From Sulfurimonas autotrophica (GTDB taxonomy: Bacteria; Campylobacterota; Campylobacteria; Campylobacterales; Sulfurimonadaceae), in assembly GCA_015662405.1 (NCBI GenBank), contig DQUE01000192.1, forward strand, positions 1 through 8,167: a DNA stretch of 8,167 nt. Reading direction: 5' to 3'. Shown here piece by piece: positions 1 to 5,769 of this stretch. Every line of letters starts with the position of its first letter. Position 1 is the first letter of the stretch. Under the pieces are notes generated by a model. The model was not told where the DNA came from. It did not search any database and saw only the letters and a program-made list of their open reading frames with translations. The position numbers and the translations under genes are program-made.

Positions 1-24
1 TACATGTAAACTAAGCTTATCTAG

Positions 25-45
25 TGTAAATTGATTTTATTTACA
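25..45. repeat. Inverted repeat in the leader of gmhA
   Basis: TGTAAAT (25-31) and ATTTACA (39-45) form a perfect 7-bp inverted repeat with a 7-nt spacer. A further TGTAAA copy lies at 5-10. No T-run follows on the plus strand, so it does not look like an intrinsic terminator. It could be an operator about 60 bp upstream of gmhA, or chance in AT-rich DNA. No regulator is recognised. The rest of 1-106 shows no supportable gene; one frame is open from the window edge to a TGA at 32-34 and could be the tail of an upstream gene, but it is too short to judge. Confidence 0.25.
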
Positions 46-70
46 AAATCTGCCTTTTACTAAGTAATTC

Positions 71-93
71 TATGATATTATTTTATATATAAT
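71..93 (+). promoter_or_regulatory. Candidate promoter -10 region for the gmhA operon
   Basis: This AT-rich stretch holds several -10-like hexamers: TATGAT (71-76), TATTAT (76-81) and TATAAT (88-93). The best match, TATAAT at 88-93, would start transcription almost at the gmhA start codon and leave out its ribosome binding site. TATGAT or TATTAT would give a leader of about 20-25 nt and fits better. No good -35 box is correctly spaced, which is usual for housekeeping promoters in Campylobacterota. Transcription may also come from further upstream. Confidence 0.25.
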
Positions 94-106
94 TTCAGGA
101 TGATAT

Positions 107-697
107 ATGAAAAAATATATAAAAGATCAGATTAAAAAATCGTATGAAACAAAACAGGCTATTTATGAAAATGAGGATCTGTTAAACAAAATAGAAGAGC
201 TAGCACAAAAGTGTGTTGATTTATATCGTACAGATAAAAAAACTATACTTGCAGGAAATGGCGGAAGTGCCGCTGATGCACAACATATAGCTGCTGAACT
301 TGTGGGAAGATATGGTTTTGATAGACCTTCAATTCCTTCATTAGCCCTTACAACTGATACATCAAATCTTACTGCAATTGGAAATGATTATGGATATGAT
401 CAAGTTTTTTCTCGTCAGCTTGAAGGTATGGGGCAAGAGGGTGATATTTTCATTGGTATTTCAACTTCTGGTAATTCAATGAATATTATTAAAGCTTTTG
501 CATCTGCAAAGAAAAAAAATATTACAACAGTTGCTTTGACTGGTCGTGATGGCGGTGAAATGGCAAAAATAGCAGATATTGCATTAATTGTTCCTTCAGA
601 TTCAACACCAAGAATTCAAGAATCTCATATATTAATTGGACATATTATTTGTGATATTATTGAAAAAGAGATATTTGGTGATGGTGTTACTAGCTAG
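107..697 (+). CDS. gmhA: Sedoheptulose 7-phosphate isomerase GmhA
   Basis: First step of ADP-heptose synthesis in the cytoplasm: it isomerises D-sedoheptulose 7-phosphate to D-glycero-D-manno-heptose 7-phosphate. The 196-residue protein has the usual family length and is a single SIS (sugar isomerase) domain. Visible motifs are GNGGSAADAQH (50-60) and the phosphate-binding STSGNS (119-124). Residues matching the zinc site and catalytic pair of characterised GmhA proteins are H60, E64, Q171 and H179, each one position below E. coli numbering (H61, E65, Q172, H180). The ATG at 107 is preceded by AGGA (97-100) at a 6-nt spacing. It is the first gene of a probable operon; gmhB begins 2 nt after its stop, which supports the heptose assignment over other SIS proteins such as DiaA. 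Confidence 0.95.
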   Translation: MKKYIKDQIKKSYETKQAIYENEDLLNKIEELAQKCVDLYRTDKKTILAGNGGSAADAQHIAAELVGRYGFDRPSIPSLALTTDTSNLTAIGNDYGYDQVFSRQLEGMGQEGDIFIGISTSGNSMNIIKAFASAKKKNITTVALTGRDGGEMAKIADIALIVPSDSTPRIQESHILIGHIICDIIEKEIFGDGVTS

Positions 698-699
698 GT

Positions 700-1212
700 A
701 TGAAAAAGGCACTTTTTTTAGATAGGGATGGTGTTGTTAATGTTGAAAAAAACTATTTATATAAAATAAAAGATTTTGAATTTATTGATGGAATTTTTGA
801 TTTATGTAAACATTATCAACACTTAGGATATATGATTTTTATTGTAACAAATCAATCTGGTATTGCTAGAAACTATTATAGTGAAGGGGATTTTCATCTT
901 TTAACAGAGTGGATGATTGATGAATTTAAAAAAAGAGGTATTATAATAAACAGAGTCTATTACTGTCCACATCATCCAGAGATTAGTGGTGCTTGTAGTT
1001 GTCGCAAGCCAGAACCTGGGATGATTTTACAGGCACAAGAGGAGTTTGATATAGATTTGGCAGATTCACTTATGATTGGTGATAAAGAACGAGATATTGA
1101 AGCAGCTTTACAAGCTGGTATAACAGAGACATATCTATTTGATGAAAAAAATAGAATTTCTAACTCTAAAGCAAAAAGAATTGTTCATAAACTTGATGAA
1201 ATATGGAAATAA
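700..1212 (+). CDS. gmhB: D-glycero-beta-D-manno-heptose 1,7-bisphosphate 7-phosphatase GmhB
   Basis: Cytoplasmic HAD-superfamily phosphatase that removes the C7 phosphate from heptose 1,7-bisphosphate, after the HldE kinase step and before adenylylation. The protein has 170 residues, slightly shorter than typical GmhB. HAD motif I is DRDG with nucleophile D8 and acid D10; motif II is TNQSG with T50; motif III lysine is K103 in CRKPEPGM; motif IV is GDKERD with D128 and D132. The family zinc loop is intact: C89 and H91 in CPHHPE, then C99 and C101 in CSC. The start lies 2 nt after the gmhA stop with no clear ribosome binding site, so translation is probably coupled to gmhA. A histidinol-phosphatase-like HAD protein is the main alternative, but the zinc loop and gmhA next door argue for GmhB. 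Confidence 0.93.
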   Translation: MKKALFLDRDGVVNVEKNYLYKIKDFEFIDGIFDLCKHYQHLGYMIFIVTNQSGIARNYYSEGDFHLLTEWMIDEFKKRGIIINRVYYCPHHPEISGACSCRKPEPGMILQAQEEFDIDLADSLMIGDKERDIEAALQAGITETYLFDEKNRISNSKAKRIVHKLDEIWK

Positions 1213-1214
1213 AA

Positions 1215-1700
1215 ATGCTTATACTTAATAGTGGTGGAACATTTAATAAACGATATAATGAAATAACGGGTGAACTTGAAGTTCCTTATGATAATGCTGC
1301 GATTGAGAGAATTTTACTCAGTACTCAGAAGATATATAATCTTGCAGGGGTTATTTATAAAGACAGTTTGGAGATGGATAGTGACGACAGGCGCATGCTT
1401 GCTGATATTATACGTGAATCAAAGGATGATACTTTTGTAATCGTGCATGGTACAGACACCATGGAACTTAGTGCTGAGTTTTTAGATGAGATATTTGATG
1501 ATAGAAAAATTATCTTGACAGGTGCTATGAAACCATTTGAAATTGATAATATAGAAGCATCTCTCAATCTTGGTATGGCGATAGGCTATGCGAAAGCAGT
1601 CGAGAAAAATGGCGTGTATATTTGTATGAGTGGGTCTGTTCAACCGTGGAATAAAATTACAAAAAATAGAAATAGTGGGAAGTTTGAACTTGTCAGATAA
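1215..1700 (+). CDS. Asparaginase N-terminal-domain protein, single-domain form
   Basis: About 161 residues matching only the N-terminal domain of the bacterial L-asparaginase/glutaminase fold (normal enzymes have about 320-350 residues). Numbered from the ATG at 1215, SGGTF (6-10) contains the first catalytic threonine, T9; S52 in KDSLEMDSD matches the substrate-binding serine; VHGTDTMELSA (77-87) supplies T80 and D81 of the second triad; TGAM (102-105) follows; and K150 in the ITK segment fits the triad lysine. The C-terminal domain, which in E. coli AnsB supplies E283 at the dimer interface, is absent. There is no signal peptide, so the protein is probably cytoplasmic. I prefer ATG 1215, which has GGA at 1205-1207 with a 7-nt gap; ATG 1203 in the same frame would overlap gmhB by 10 nt. 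The gene overlaps the start of ccoI by 11 nt. Activity and substrate are not known from sequence. Confidence 0.8.
   Translation: MLILNSGGTFNKRYNEITGELEVPYDNAAIERILLSTQKIYNLAGVIYKDSLEMDSDDRRMLADIIRESKDDTFVIVHGTDTMELSAEFLDEIFDDRKIILTGAMKPFEIDNIEASLNLGMAIGYAKAVEKNGVYICMSGSVQPWNKITKNRNSGKFELVR
1677..1682 (+). promoter_or_regulatory. Ribosome binding site deciding a TTG start for ccoI
   Basis: GGGAAG, 7 nt before TTG 1690, is the only purine-rich site well placed for a ccoI start. The longest open frame reaches back to GTG 1630, and GTG 1675 and TTG 1684 are also in frame. GTG 1630 would overlap the asparaginase gene by 71 nt and has no comparable site, while TTG 1684 would sit too close to the motif. 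Confidence 0.5.
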
Positions 1701-4083
1701 AATTGCCTGTTCTCATTGTCATTTGGAGTTTCATGAAGATGTAATGATTAAAGATGGAGAACACTACTTTTGCTGCAATGGTTGTCAGGGAGTATTTCAT
1801 CTACTTATGGATGAAGGGCTTGATGCTTTCTATGATAAAACAAAAGGGGTAACGCTCGCTCCTCCAACACAACAATATGAAGATTCTGCAAACTTTAATG
1901 CACCAGCATTTTATGATAAATTTGTAAAAACTACCAAAGAGGGCTTTTATGAGGTTGCTTTAGTTATTGAAGGTATTCATTGTGCGGCTTGTGTTTGGCT
2001 CAACGAAAAAGCACTTATAAATATGGATGGCGTTATAGCCACAAATATAAATTATACGAATAATAAAGCAAAAATAGTTTGGGATGATGATATGGTAAAA
2101 CTTTCTCAAATTATTGATATGATTCGTGCTATTGGTTATGATGCTTATCCTTATGATGTCTCTTTACAAGAAGCGAAGGCAAACAAAGAGAGAAAAGATT
2201 ATTATCTTCGTATAGCCGTTGCAATATTTGCTACGATGAATATGATGACCATTATGGTTGCGCAGTATGCAGGTTATTTTTCTGGTATCAGTGCAGATAT
2301 AAAACATATTTTAAATATTGGAGAGTGGGTGCTTGCCACGCCAGTGCTTTTTTATAGTGGTTGGCCTTTTTTTAAAGGTATGTATTATGGAATGAAAACC
2401 AAGAGTGTGAATATGGACACATTGGTTGCTACAGGCTCATTATTAACATATATTTATTCTATATATATCACTTTGACTAGAAGTGGTGAAGCTTATTTTG
2501 ATTCGGTAACTATGATTATAACTTTTGTATTAGTTGGAAAATTTTTAGAAGCTTTGAGCAAAAAAAGTATTGCTGATACTCTTGATATTATGAGTAAAAC
2601 CTTACCTAGCGATGTTAAGGTAGTAAGAGATAATAAAATAATTACGTTACATGTTAATGATGTTCTTGTTGGGGATATTGTATTGGTTAATGCAGGACAA
2701 AGGATTGCTCTTGATGGAGAGATTATAGAAGGCAATGGAACCTTTGATGAATCATCACTAACAGGAGAGAGTGAACCAATTCATAAAACTGTCGGTGATA
2801 GTGTAATAAGTGCAACGGTGAGTATTGATGCTGATGTGAAATATAGAGTTACAAAAGATTATGCACACTCTACGATGAATAATATAGTCTCTTTGTTAGA
2901 AAATGCGATGAATAGCAAACCAAAGATACAGCAACTTGCAAACAGGTTAAGTGAATATTTCTCTACTATTATTTTGTTATTGGCTGCATTTACATTTATA
3001 GGTTGGTACGCTTTTTCTGCAAATTTTGAACACTCATTTATTATTGCAATTGCTGTAATAGTTATAGCATGTCCATGTGCTTTGGCATTGGCAACTCCTG
3101 TTGCAACTCTAGTAGGACTCTCTATTGCATCTAAAAGAGGAATACTTTTTAAAGAGGCAGCACAATTAGAGACCATGGCAAAAGCAGATGTGTTAGCATT
3201 GGATAAAACAGGTACTATAACACAGGGTACTCCTCAAATTGTTCATGAAGAAAAGTTTGCAGAGTTTGATGATTCATTGCTCTATTCACTACTTCTTAAT
3301 TCAAAACATCCGATTGCTAAAGCAATATCTACACATATTTATAAGGATGATTTAGTTTGTTTTCAATTAGATAATTTGAAAAATATCGCCTCACAAGGTA
3401 TTACTGCAATGTATAAAACAAAAATGCTTGTAGGTGGCAATGCTAAATTGATGCAGACTATAGGTATTGATGTTACAAGTAGTAGTGAAAATAGTGAATT
3501 TTATTTTGCTTATGATGGTAAGTTGTTCGCCAAGTTTGAGCTTTTTGACATGCCACGAGAAGATGCAGTAAGTGCAATAGCGAAGATAAAGAAAATGGGA
3601 ATTGAGATTATCATGCTCACTGGTGATCATGAGAGAAGTGCTAAAAAAGTTGCCTCTTTGGTTGGTATAGATAAATACAAATTTGAATTAACCCCTCAAG
3701 AAAAATCACAGTATATAGAGAGACTTCATAATGAGAAAAAAGTTGTTGTTATGGCAGGTGATGGAGTCAATGATATTTTGGCACTAGCAAGTAGTGATAT
3801 AGCAATAGCCATGGGAAATGGCAGTGATATAGCTATAGAAGTAAGTGATGTTGTACTTTTAAATGATAATTTGATCTCTCTGCATGAGAGTTTTAAAATT
3901 TCTAAAAGAACCTTTGCAATGATAAAGCAGAACTTAGGACTCTCCTTGGTGTATAACACTATTACGATTCCTTTAGCGATGGCAGGTTTCATTATACCAC
4001 TCATAGCAGCTCTGTCGATGAGTCTCTCTTCATTGTTGGTGGTAGGTAACTCATTGCGTATAAAATTTGGATATAAGGATTAA
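1690..4083 (+). CDS. ccoI: Copper-exporting P1B-type ATPase CcoI (FixI type) for cbb3 oxidase assembly
   Basis: Inner-membrane ATPase that exports Cu(I) to the periplasm for the copper centre of cbb3 cytochrome c oxidase. From TTG 1690 it has 797 residues. The N-terminus has a CcoI-type cysteine domain (C7-x2-C10, then C28, C29 and C32), followed by a heavy-metal-associated domain with GIHCAAC (C98, C101). About eight membrane segments follow, near residues 173-192, 210-228, 244-262, 270-288, 423-443, 448-472, 750-768 and 770-788. Catalytic motifs are intact: TGES (358-361), CPC (461-463), DKTGT with phosphorylated D505, HP (540-541) and GDGVND (690-695). Copper-ATPase signatures YN (755-756) and MxxSS (777-781) are present. 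The extra cysteine domain plus ccoS 2 nt downstream favour CcoI over a copper-detoxifying CopA. The start overlaps the asparaginase gene by 11 nt. Confidence 0.93.
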   Translation: MSDKIACSHCHLEFHEDVMIKDGEHYFCCNGCQGVFHLLMDEGLDAFYDKTKGVTLAPPTQQYEDSANFNAPAFYDKFVKTTKEGFYEVALVIEGIHCAACVWLNEKALINMDGVIATNINYTNNKAKIVWDDDMVKLSQIIDMIRAIGYDAYPYDVSLQEAKANKERKDYYLRIAVAIFATMNMMTIMVAQYAGYFSGISADIKHILNIGEWVLATPVLFYSGWPFFKGMYYGMKTKSVNMDTLVATGSLLTYIYSIYITLTRSGEAYFDSVTMIITFVLVGKFLEALSKKSIADTLDIMSKTLPSDVKVVRDNKIITLHVNDVLVGDIVLVNAGQRIALDGEIIEGNGTFDESSLTGESEPIHKTVGDSVISATVSIDADVKYRVTKDYAHSTMNNIVSLLENAMNSKPKIQQLANRLSEYFSTIILLLAAFTFIGWYAFSANFEHSFIIAIAVIVIACPCALALATPVATLVGLSIASKRGILFKEAAQLETMAKADVLALDKTGTITQGTPQIVHEEKFAEFDDSLLYSLLLNSKHPIAKAISTHIYKDDLVCFQLDNLKNIASQGITAMYKTKMLVGGNAKLMQTIGIDVTSSSENSEFYFAYDGKLFAKFELFDMPREDAVSAIAKIKKMGIEIIMLTGDHERSAKKVASLVGIDKYKFELTPQEKSQYIERLHNEKKVVVMAGDGVNDILALASSDIAIAMGNGSDIAIEVSDVVLLNDNLISLHESFKISKRTFAMIKQNLGLSLVYNTITIPLAMAGFIIPLIAALSMSLSSLLVVGNSLRIKFGYKD

Positions 4084-4085
4084 AC

Positions 4086-4307
4086 ATGGATAGCTGGGTG
4101 ATAGGAATGATGTTGGGTGTCTCGATTTTTTTAGGAAGTATTGCTCTTGTTGCAATGATGTGGGCAATAAAAAAAGGACAATTTGATGATAAAGAGAAGT
4201 TTTTAAATGCTGCTTTATTTGATGATGAGAGTGAACTAAATGATGCTATAAAAAAAGAGAAAAAACGAGAAGACGCTCTTAAGAAAAAAGATTATAGACC
4301 AGAATAG
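4086..4307 (+). CDS. ccoS: cbb3-type cytochrome oxidase assembly protein CcoS
   Basis: Small inner-membrane protein needed for maturation of the cbb3 oxidase; in other bacteria loss of CcoS leaves the oxidase without its cofactors. The 73-residue protein has one membrane segment (about residues 4-26) followed by the family signature WAIKKGQFDD (26-35) and a short, very charged tail rich in K, D and E. It starts 2 nt after the ccoI stop, so it is almost certainly co-transcribed and translationally coupled with it; the ccoI-ccoS pairing is widespread. It is the last gene before a hairpin terminator. The identification rests on the QFDD motif, size, topology and neighbour, which agree. Confidence 0.92.
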   Translation: MDSWVIGMMLGVSIFLGSIALVAMMWAIKKGQFDDKEKFLNAALFDDESELNDAIKKEKKREDALKKKDYRPE

Positions 4308-4315
4308 TTTAAAAA

Positions 4316-4344
4316 AAAGTACTTCCACAAAATGGAAGTACTTT
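4316..4344. terminator. Bidirectional intrinsic terminator between ccoS and the cytochrome c gene
   Basis: Perfect 12-bp stem AAAGTACTTCCA (4316-4327) / TGGAAGTACTTT (4333-4344) with a 5-nt loop. On the minus strand it is followed by eight T residues (complement of A 4311-4318), making it a strong terminator for the cytochrome c gene, which ends 16 nt before the stem. On the plus strand the tail is only CTTTATAAGTTATATT, so termination after ccoS (stop at 4307) may be weaker. Confidence 0.88.
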
Positions 4345-4360
4345 ATAAGTTATATTGGAA

Positions 4361-4648
4361 TTATTTTCCGATAGTTTGTGCGAATGCTTCTAAGTCAGCA
4401 TCAGAATAACGAGCAACTTGCCCTTTCATAATACCTTTCATTGCTCCACCATAAGTTCCATTTTTGTAACCTTTAAGAGCCTCAGCGATTTCAGCGTGAG
4501 TCATATCTTTAACAATTTTAGATTTACCCATAGCTTTTTTCTCCCAGTGAGCACCATGACATGCAACACATGCTTTCCCATTTACTGCAGCAGATGCAGC
4601 TGTAACTAATGCTAATGTAGCCATTGAAGCGATTATGATTCTTTTCAT
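4361..4648 (-). CDS. Small periplasmic c-type cytochrome (c553-like)
   Basis: 95-residue precursor of a one-haem class I cytochrome c. The first 20 residues are a clear signal peptide (MKR, hydrophobic core, ASA at 18-20), giving a mature protein of about 75 residues in the periplasm. The haem site is CVACH (C27, C30, H31). The distal ligand is M70 or M74 in the GGAMKGIMKGQ segment, as in c553 cytochromes. Its likely role is carrying electrons from the bc1 complex to the cbb3 oxidase; ccoI and ccoS lie next to it and C. jejuni Cj1153 occupies a similar place. That role is inference. The ATG at 4648 has an AAGGAA ribosome binding site (4654-4659) at a 5-nt gap. It is a single-gene transcript, convergent with ccoS and divergent from hldD. 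Confidence 0.93.
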   Translation of the reverse strand: MKRIIIASMATLALVTAASAAVNGKACVACHGAHWEKKAMGKSKIVKDMTHAEIAEALKGYKNGTYGGAMKGIMKGQVARYSDADLEAFAQTIGK

Positions 4649-4653
4649 TTTAT

Positions 4654-4659
4654 TTCCTT
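4654..4659 (-). promoter_or_regulatory. Ribosome binding site of the cytochrome c gene
   Basis: AAGGAA on the minus strand, 5 nt before the ATG at 4648. It is one of the two strongest ribosome binding sites in the window, consistent with an abundant periplasmic cytochrome. Confidence 0.75.
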
Positions 4660-4678
4660 AATTTTAAATTCAATTTAT

Positions 4679-4684
4679 ATTATA
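4679..4684 (-). promoter_or_regulatory. Candidate promoter -10 box for the cytochrome c gene
   Basis: A perfect TATAAT on the minus strand ending at 4679, giving a predicted start near 4672 and a leader of about 24 nt that contains the ribosome binding site. The sequence 17 nt upstream (CAAGTA) is not a recognisable -35 box, which is common in Campylobacterota promoters. Confidence 0.5.
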
Positions 4685-4686
4685 AT
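4681..4686 (+). promoter_or_regulatory. Possible overlapping -10 box for hldD
   Basis: TATAAT also reads on the plus strand because ATTATAAT (4679-4686) is palindromic. A weak -35-like TTAATT lies at 4658-4663 with a 17-bp spacer. The leader to hldD would be about 70 nt. TAAAAT at 4735-4740 is an alternative -10 closer to the gene. Neither is strong. Confidence 0.25.
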
Positions 4687-4751
4687 AGCTAAAGTCTTAA
4701 ATACTTGTTAATGAATGAAAAGGTATCATTTTATTAAAATTAATTTATTAT

Positions 4752-4755
4752 GGAT
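4752..4755 (+). promoter_or_regulatory. Ribosome binding site deciding the hldD start
   Basis: GGAT sits 6 nt before ATG 4762. The upstream in-frame ATG at 4750 is preceded only by AT-rich sequence with no purine motif, so ATG 4762 is the better start and the protein then begins MRYIEDDL. Confidence 0.45.
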
Positions 4756-4761
4756 GTGAAG

Positions 4762-5769
4762 ATGCGATACATAGAAGATGATTTACAAGACAAGACAATA
4801 CTTATTACAGGTGGAGCAGGTTTTATCGGCTCAAATTTAGCATTTTATTTTCAAAAAAACCATCCTGATGCAAAAGTTGTTGTACTTGATAGCTTTAGAA
4901 GTGGAGAAACACTCAGTAATGGAAACCTCAAAAGTTTTGGACATTTTAAAAATCTTATAGGTTTTGAAGGTGAAATTATTAGTGGTGATATTAATGACAA
5001 GGATTTGTTACTTGATTTGGAAGTAAATTATGATTTTGATTACATTTTTCATGAGGCGGCGATTTCTGATACAACAGCACAAGAACAAGACTTGATGATC
5101 AAAACAAACGTAAATGCTTTTAAAGATTTACTAGACTTGGCTGTAGCGCATAATGCGAATATGATTTATGCCTCCTCTGCAGCAACATATGGCAATGCAG
5201 AGTCTCCACAGCGAGTTGGAAGAGAGGCACCAAACAATGTATATGGTTTTTCAAAACTCTCTATGGACCATTTGAGTCGTGACTATATGAAAAAGTGTGA
5301 CATCAGTATAGTGGGACTTCGTTATTTTAATGTTTATGGCAAACGGGAGTATTTTAAAAACAGTACTGCTTCTATGGTTTTGCAGTTTGGACATCAGATA
5401 CTTGCAGGAAAAAATCCTCGTCTTTTTGAAGGTAGTGATAAAATTCTTCGTGATTTTATTTATATAGAGGATATCGTGCAGGCAAATATTAAAGCGATGC
5501 AGCCAAAGAGAAGTGGTATTTATAATGTAGGAACAGCAAAGGCAAGAAGCTTTCAAGATATTGTTGATATTTTGCAAAAAGAGTTGGGCACGTCACTAGA
5601 GTGTGAATATATTCCAAACCCGTTTATTGGTTCGTATCAGTTTCACACCGAGGCGGATATCGCAACAACAAAAGAAGCATTAGGCTATGAGCCTGCTTAT
5701 GAGATGGAAGAGGGCATAAAAGCTTATGTTCCTGAAATTAAGCGTATATATGAGACAGAAGTAAAATAG
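4762..5769 (+). CDS. hldD: ADP-L-glycero-D-manno-heptose 6-epimerase HldD
   Basis: Last step of ADP-heptose synthesis: it inverts C6 of ADP-D-glycero-beta-D-manno-heptose to give the L-glycero form used for LPS core. It is a cytoplasmic extended short-chain dehydrogenase/reductase with bound NADP(H). From ATG 4762 it has 335 residues. The Rossmann motif TGGAGFIG (16-23) lies near the N-terminus; the catalytic pair is Y161 and K165 in YGFSK, with ASSA (137-140) before it; K199 in the KREYFK segment matches the second catalytic lysine of E. coli HldD (K178). Substrate-domain motifs RDFIYIEDI and YNVGT follow. The first ATG (4750) would add four residues but lacks a ribosome binding site. hldE starts directly after its stop codon, which supports HldD over other sugar-nucleotide epimerases. 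Confidence 0.93.
   Translation: MRYIEDDLQDKTILITGGAGFIGSNLAFYFQKNHPDAKVVVLDSFRSGETLSNGNLKSFGHFKNLIGFEGEIISGDINDKDLLLDLEVNYDFDYIFHEAAISDTTAQEQDLMIKTNVNAFKDLLDLAVAHNANMIYASSAATYGNAESPQRVGREAPNNVYGFSKLSMDHLSRDYMKKCDISIVGLRYFNVYGKREYFKNSTASMVLQFGHQILAGKNPRLFEGSDKILRDFIYIEDIVQANIKAMQPKRSGIYNVGTAKARSFQDIVDILQKELGTSLECEYIPNPFIGSYQFHTEADIATTKEALGYEPAYEMEEGIKAYVPEIKRIYETEVK

Noticed and set aside
100..106. ATG at 100 as an alternative gmhA start
   Set aside because: It is out of frame with GmhA and reaches a stop after 11 codons; it overlaps the ribosome binding site region of the true start at 107.
511..520. Run of eight A residues inside gmhA as a possible phase-variation tract; also seven T residues at 713-719 in gmhB
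   Set aside because: Contingency tracts in this phylum are mostly long G/C runs; an A8 is expected by chance in AT-rich coding DNA and encodes ordinary lysine codons. The reading frame is intact.
2859..3176. Minus-strand open frame of about 105 codons inside ccoI
   Set aside because: It lies opposite conserved ccoI membrane and phosphorylation motifs, has no ribosome binding site, and its translation shows no recognisable domain. The same holds for minus-strand frames at 1355-1567, 2493-2735, 3391-3630 and 3726-4004.
4418..4609. Plus-strand open frame of 63 codons opposite the cytochrome c gene
   Set aside because: The minus strand encodes a full cytochrome with signal peptide, CxxCH and ribosome binding site; the plus frame is a shadow.
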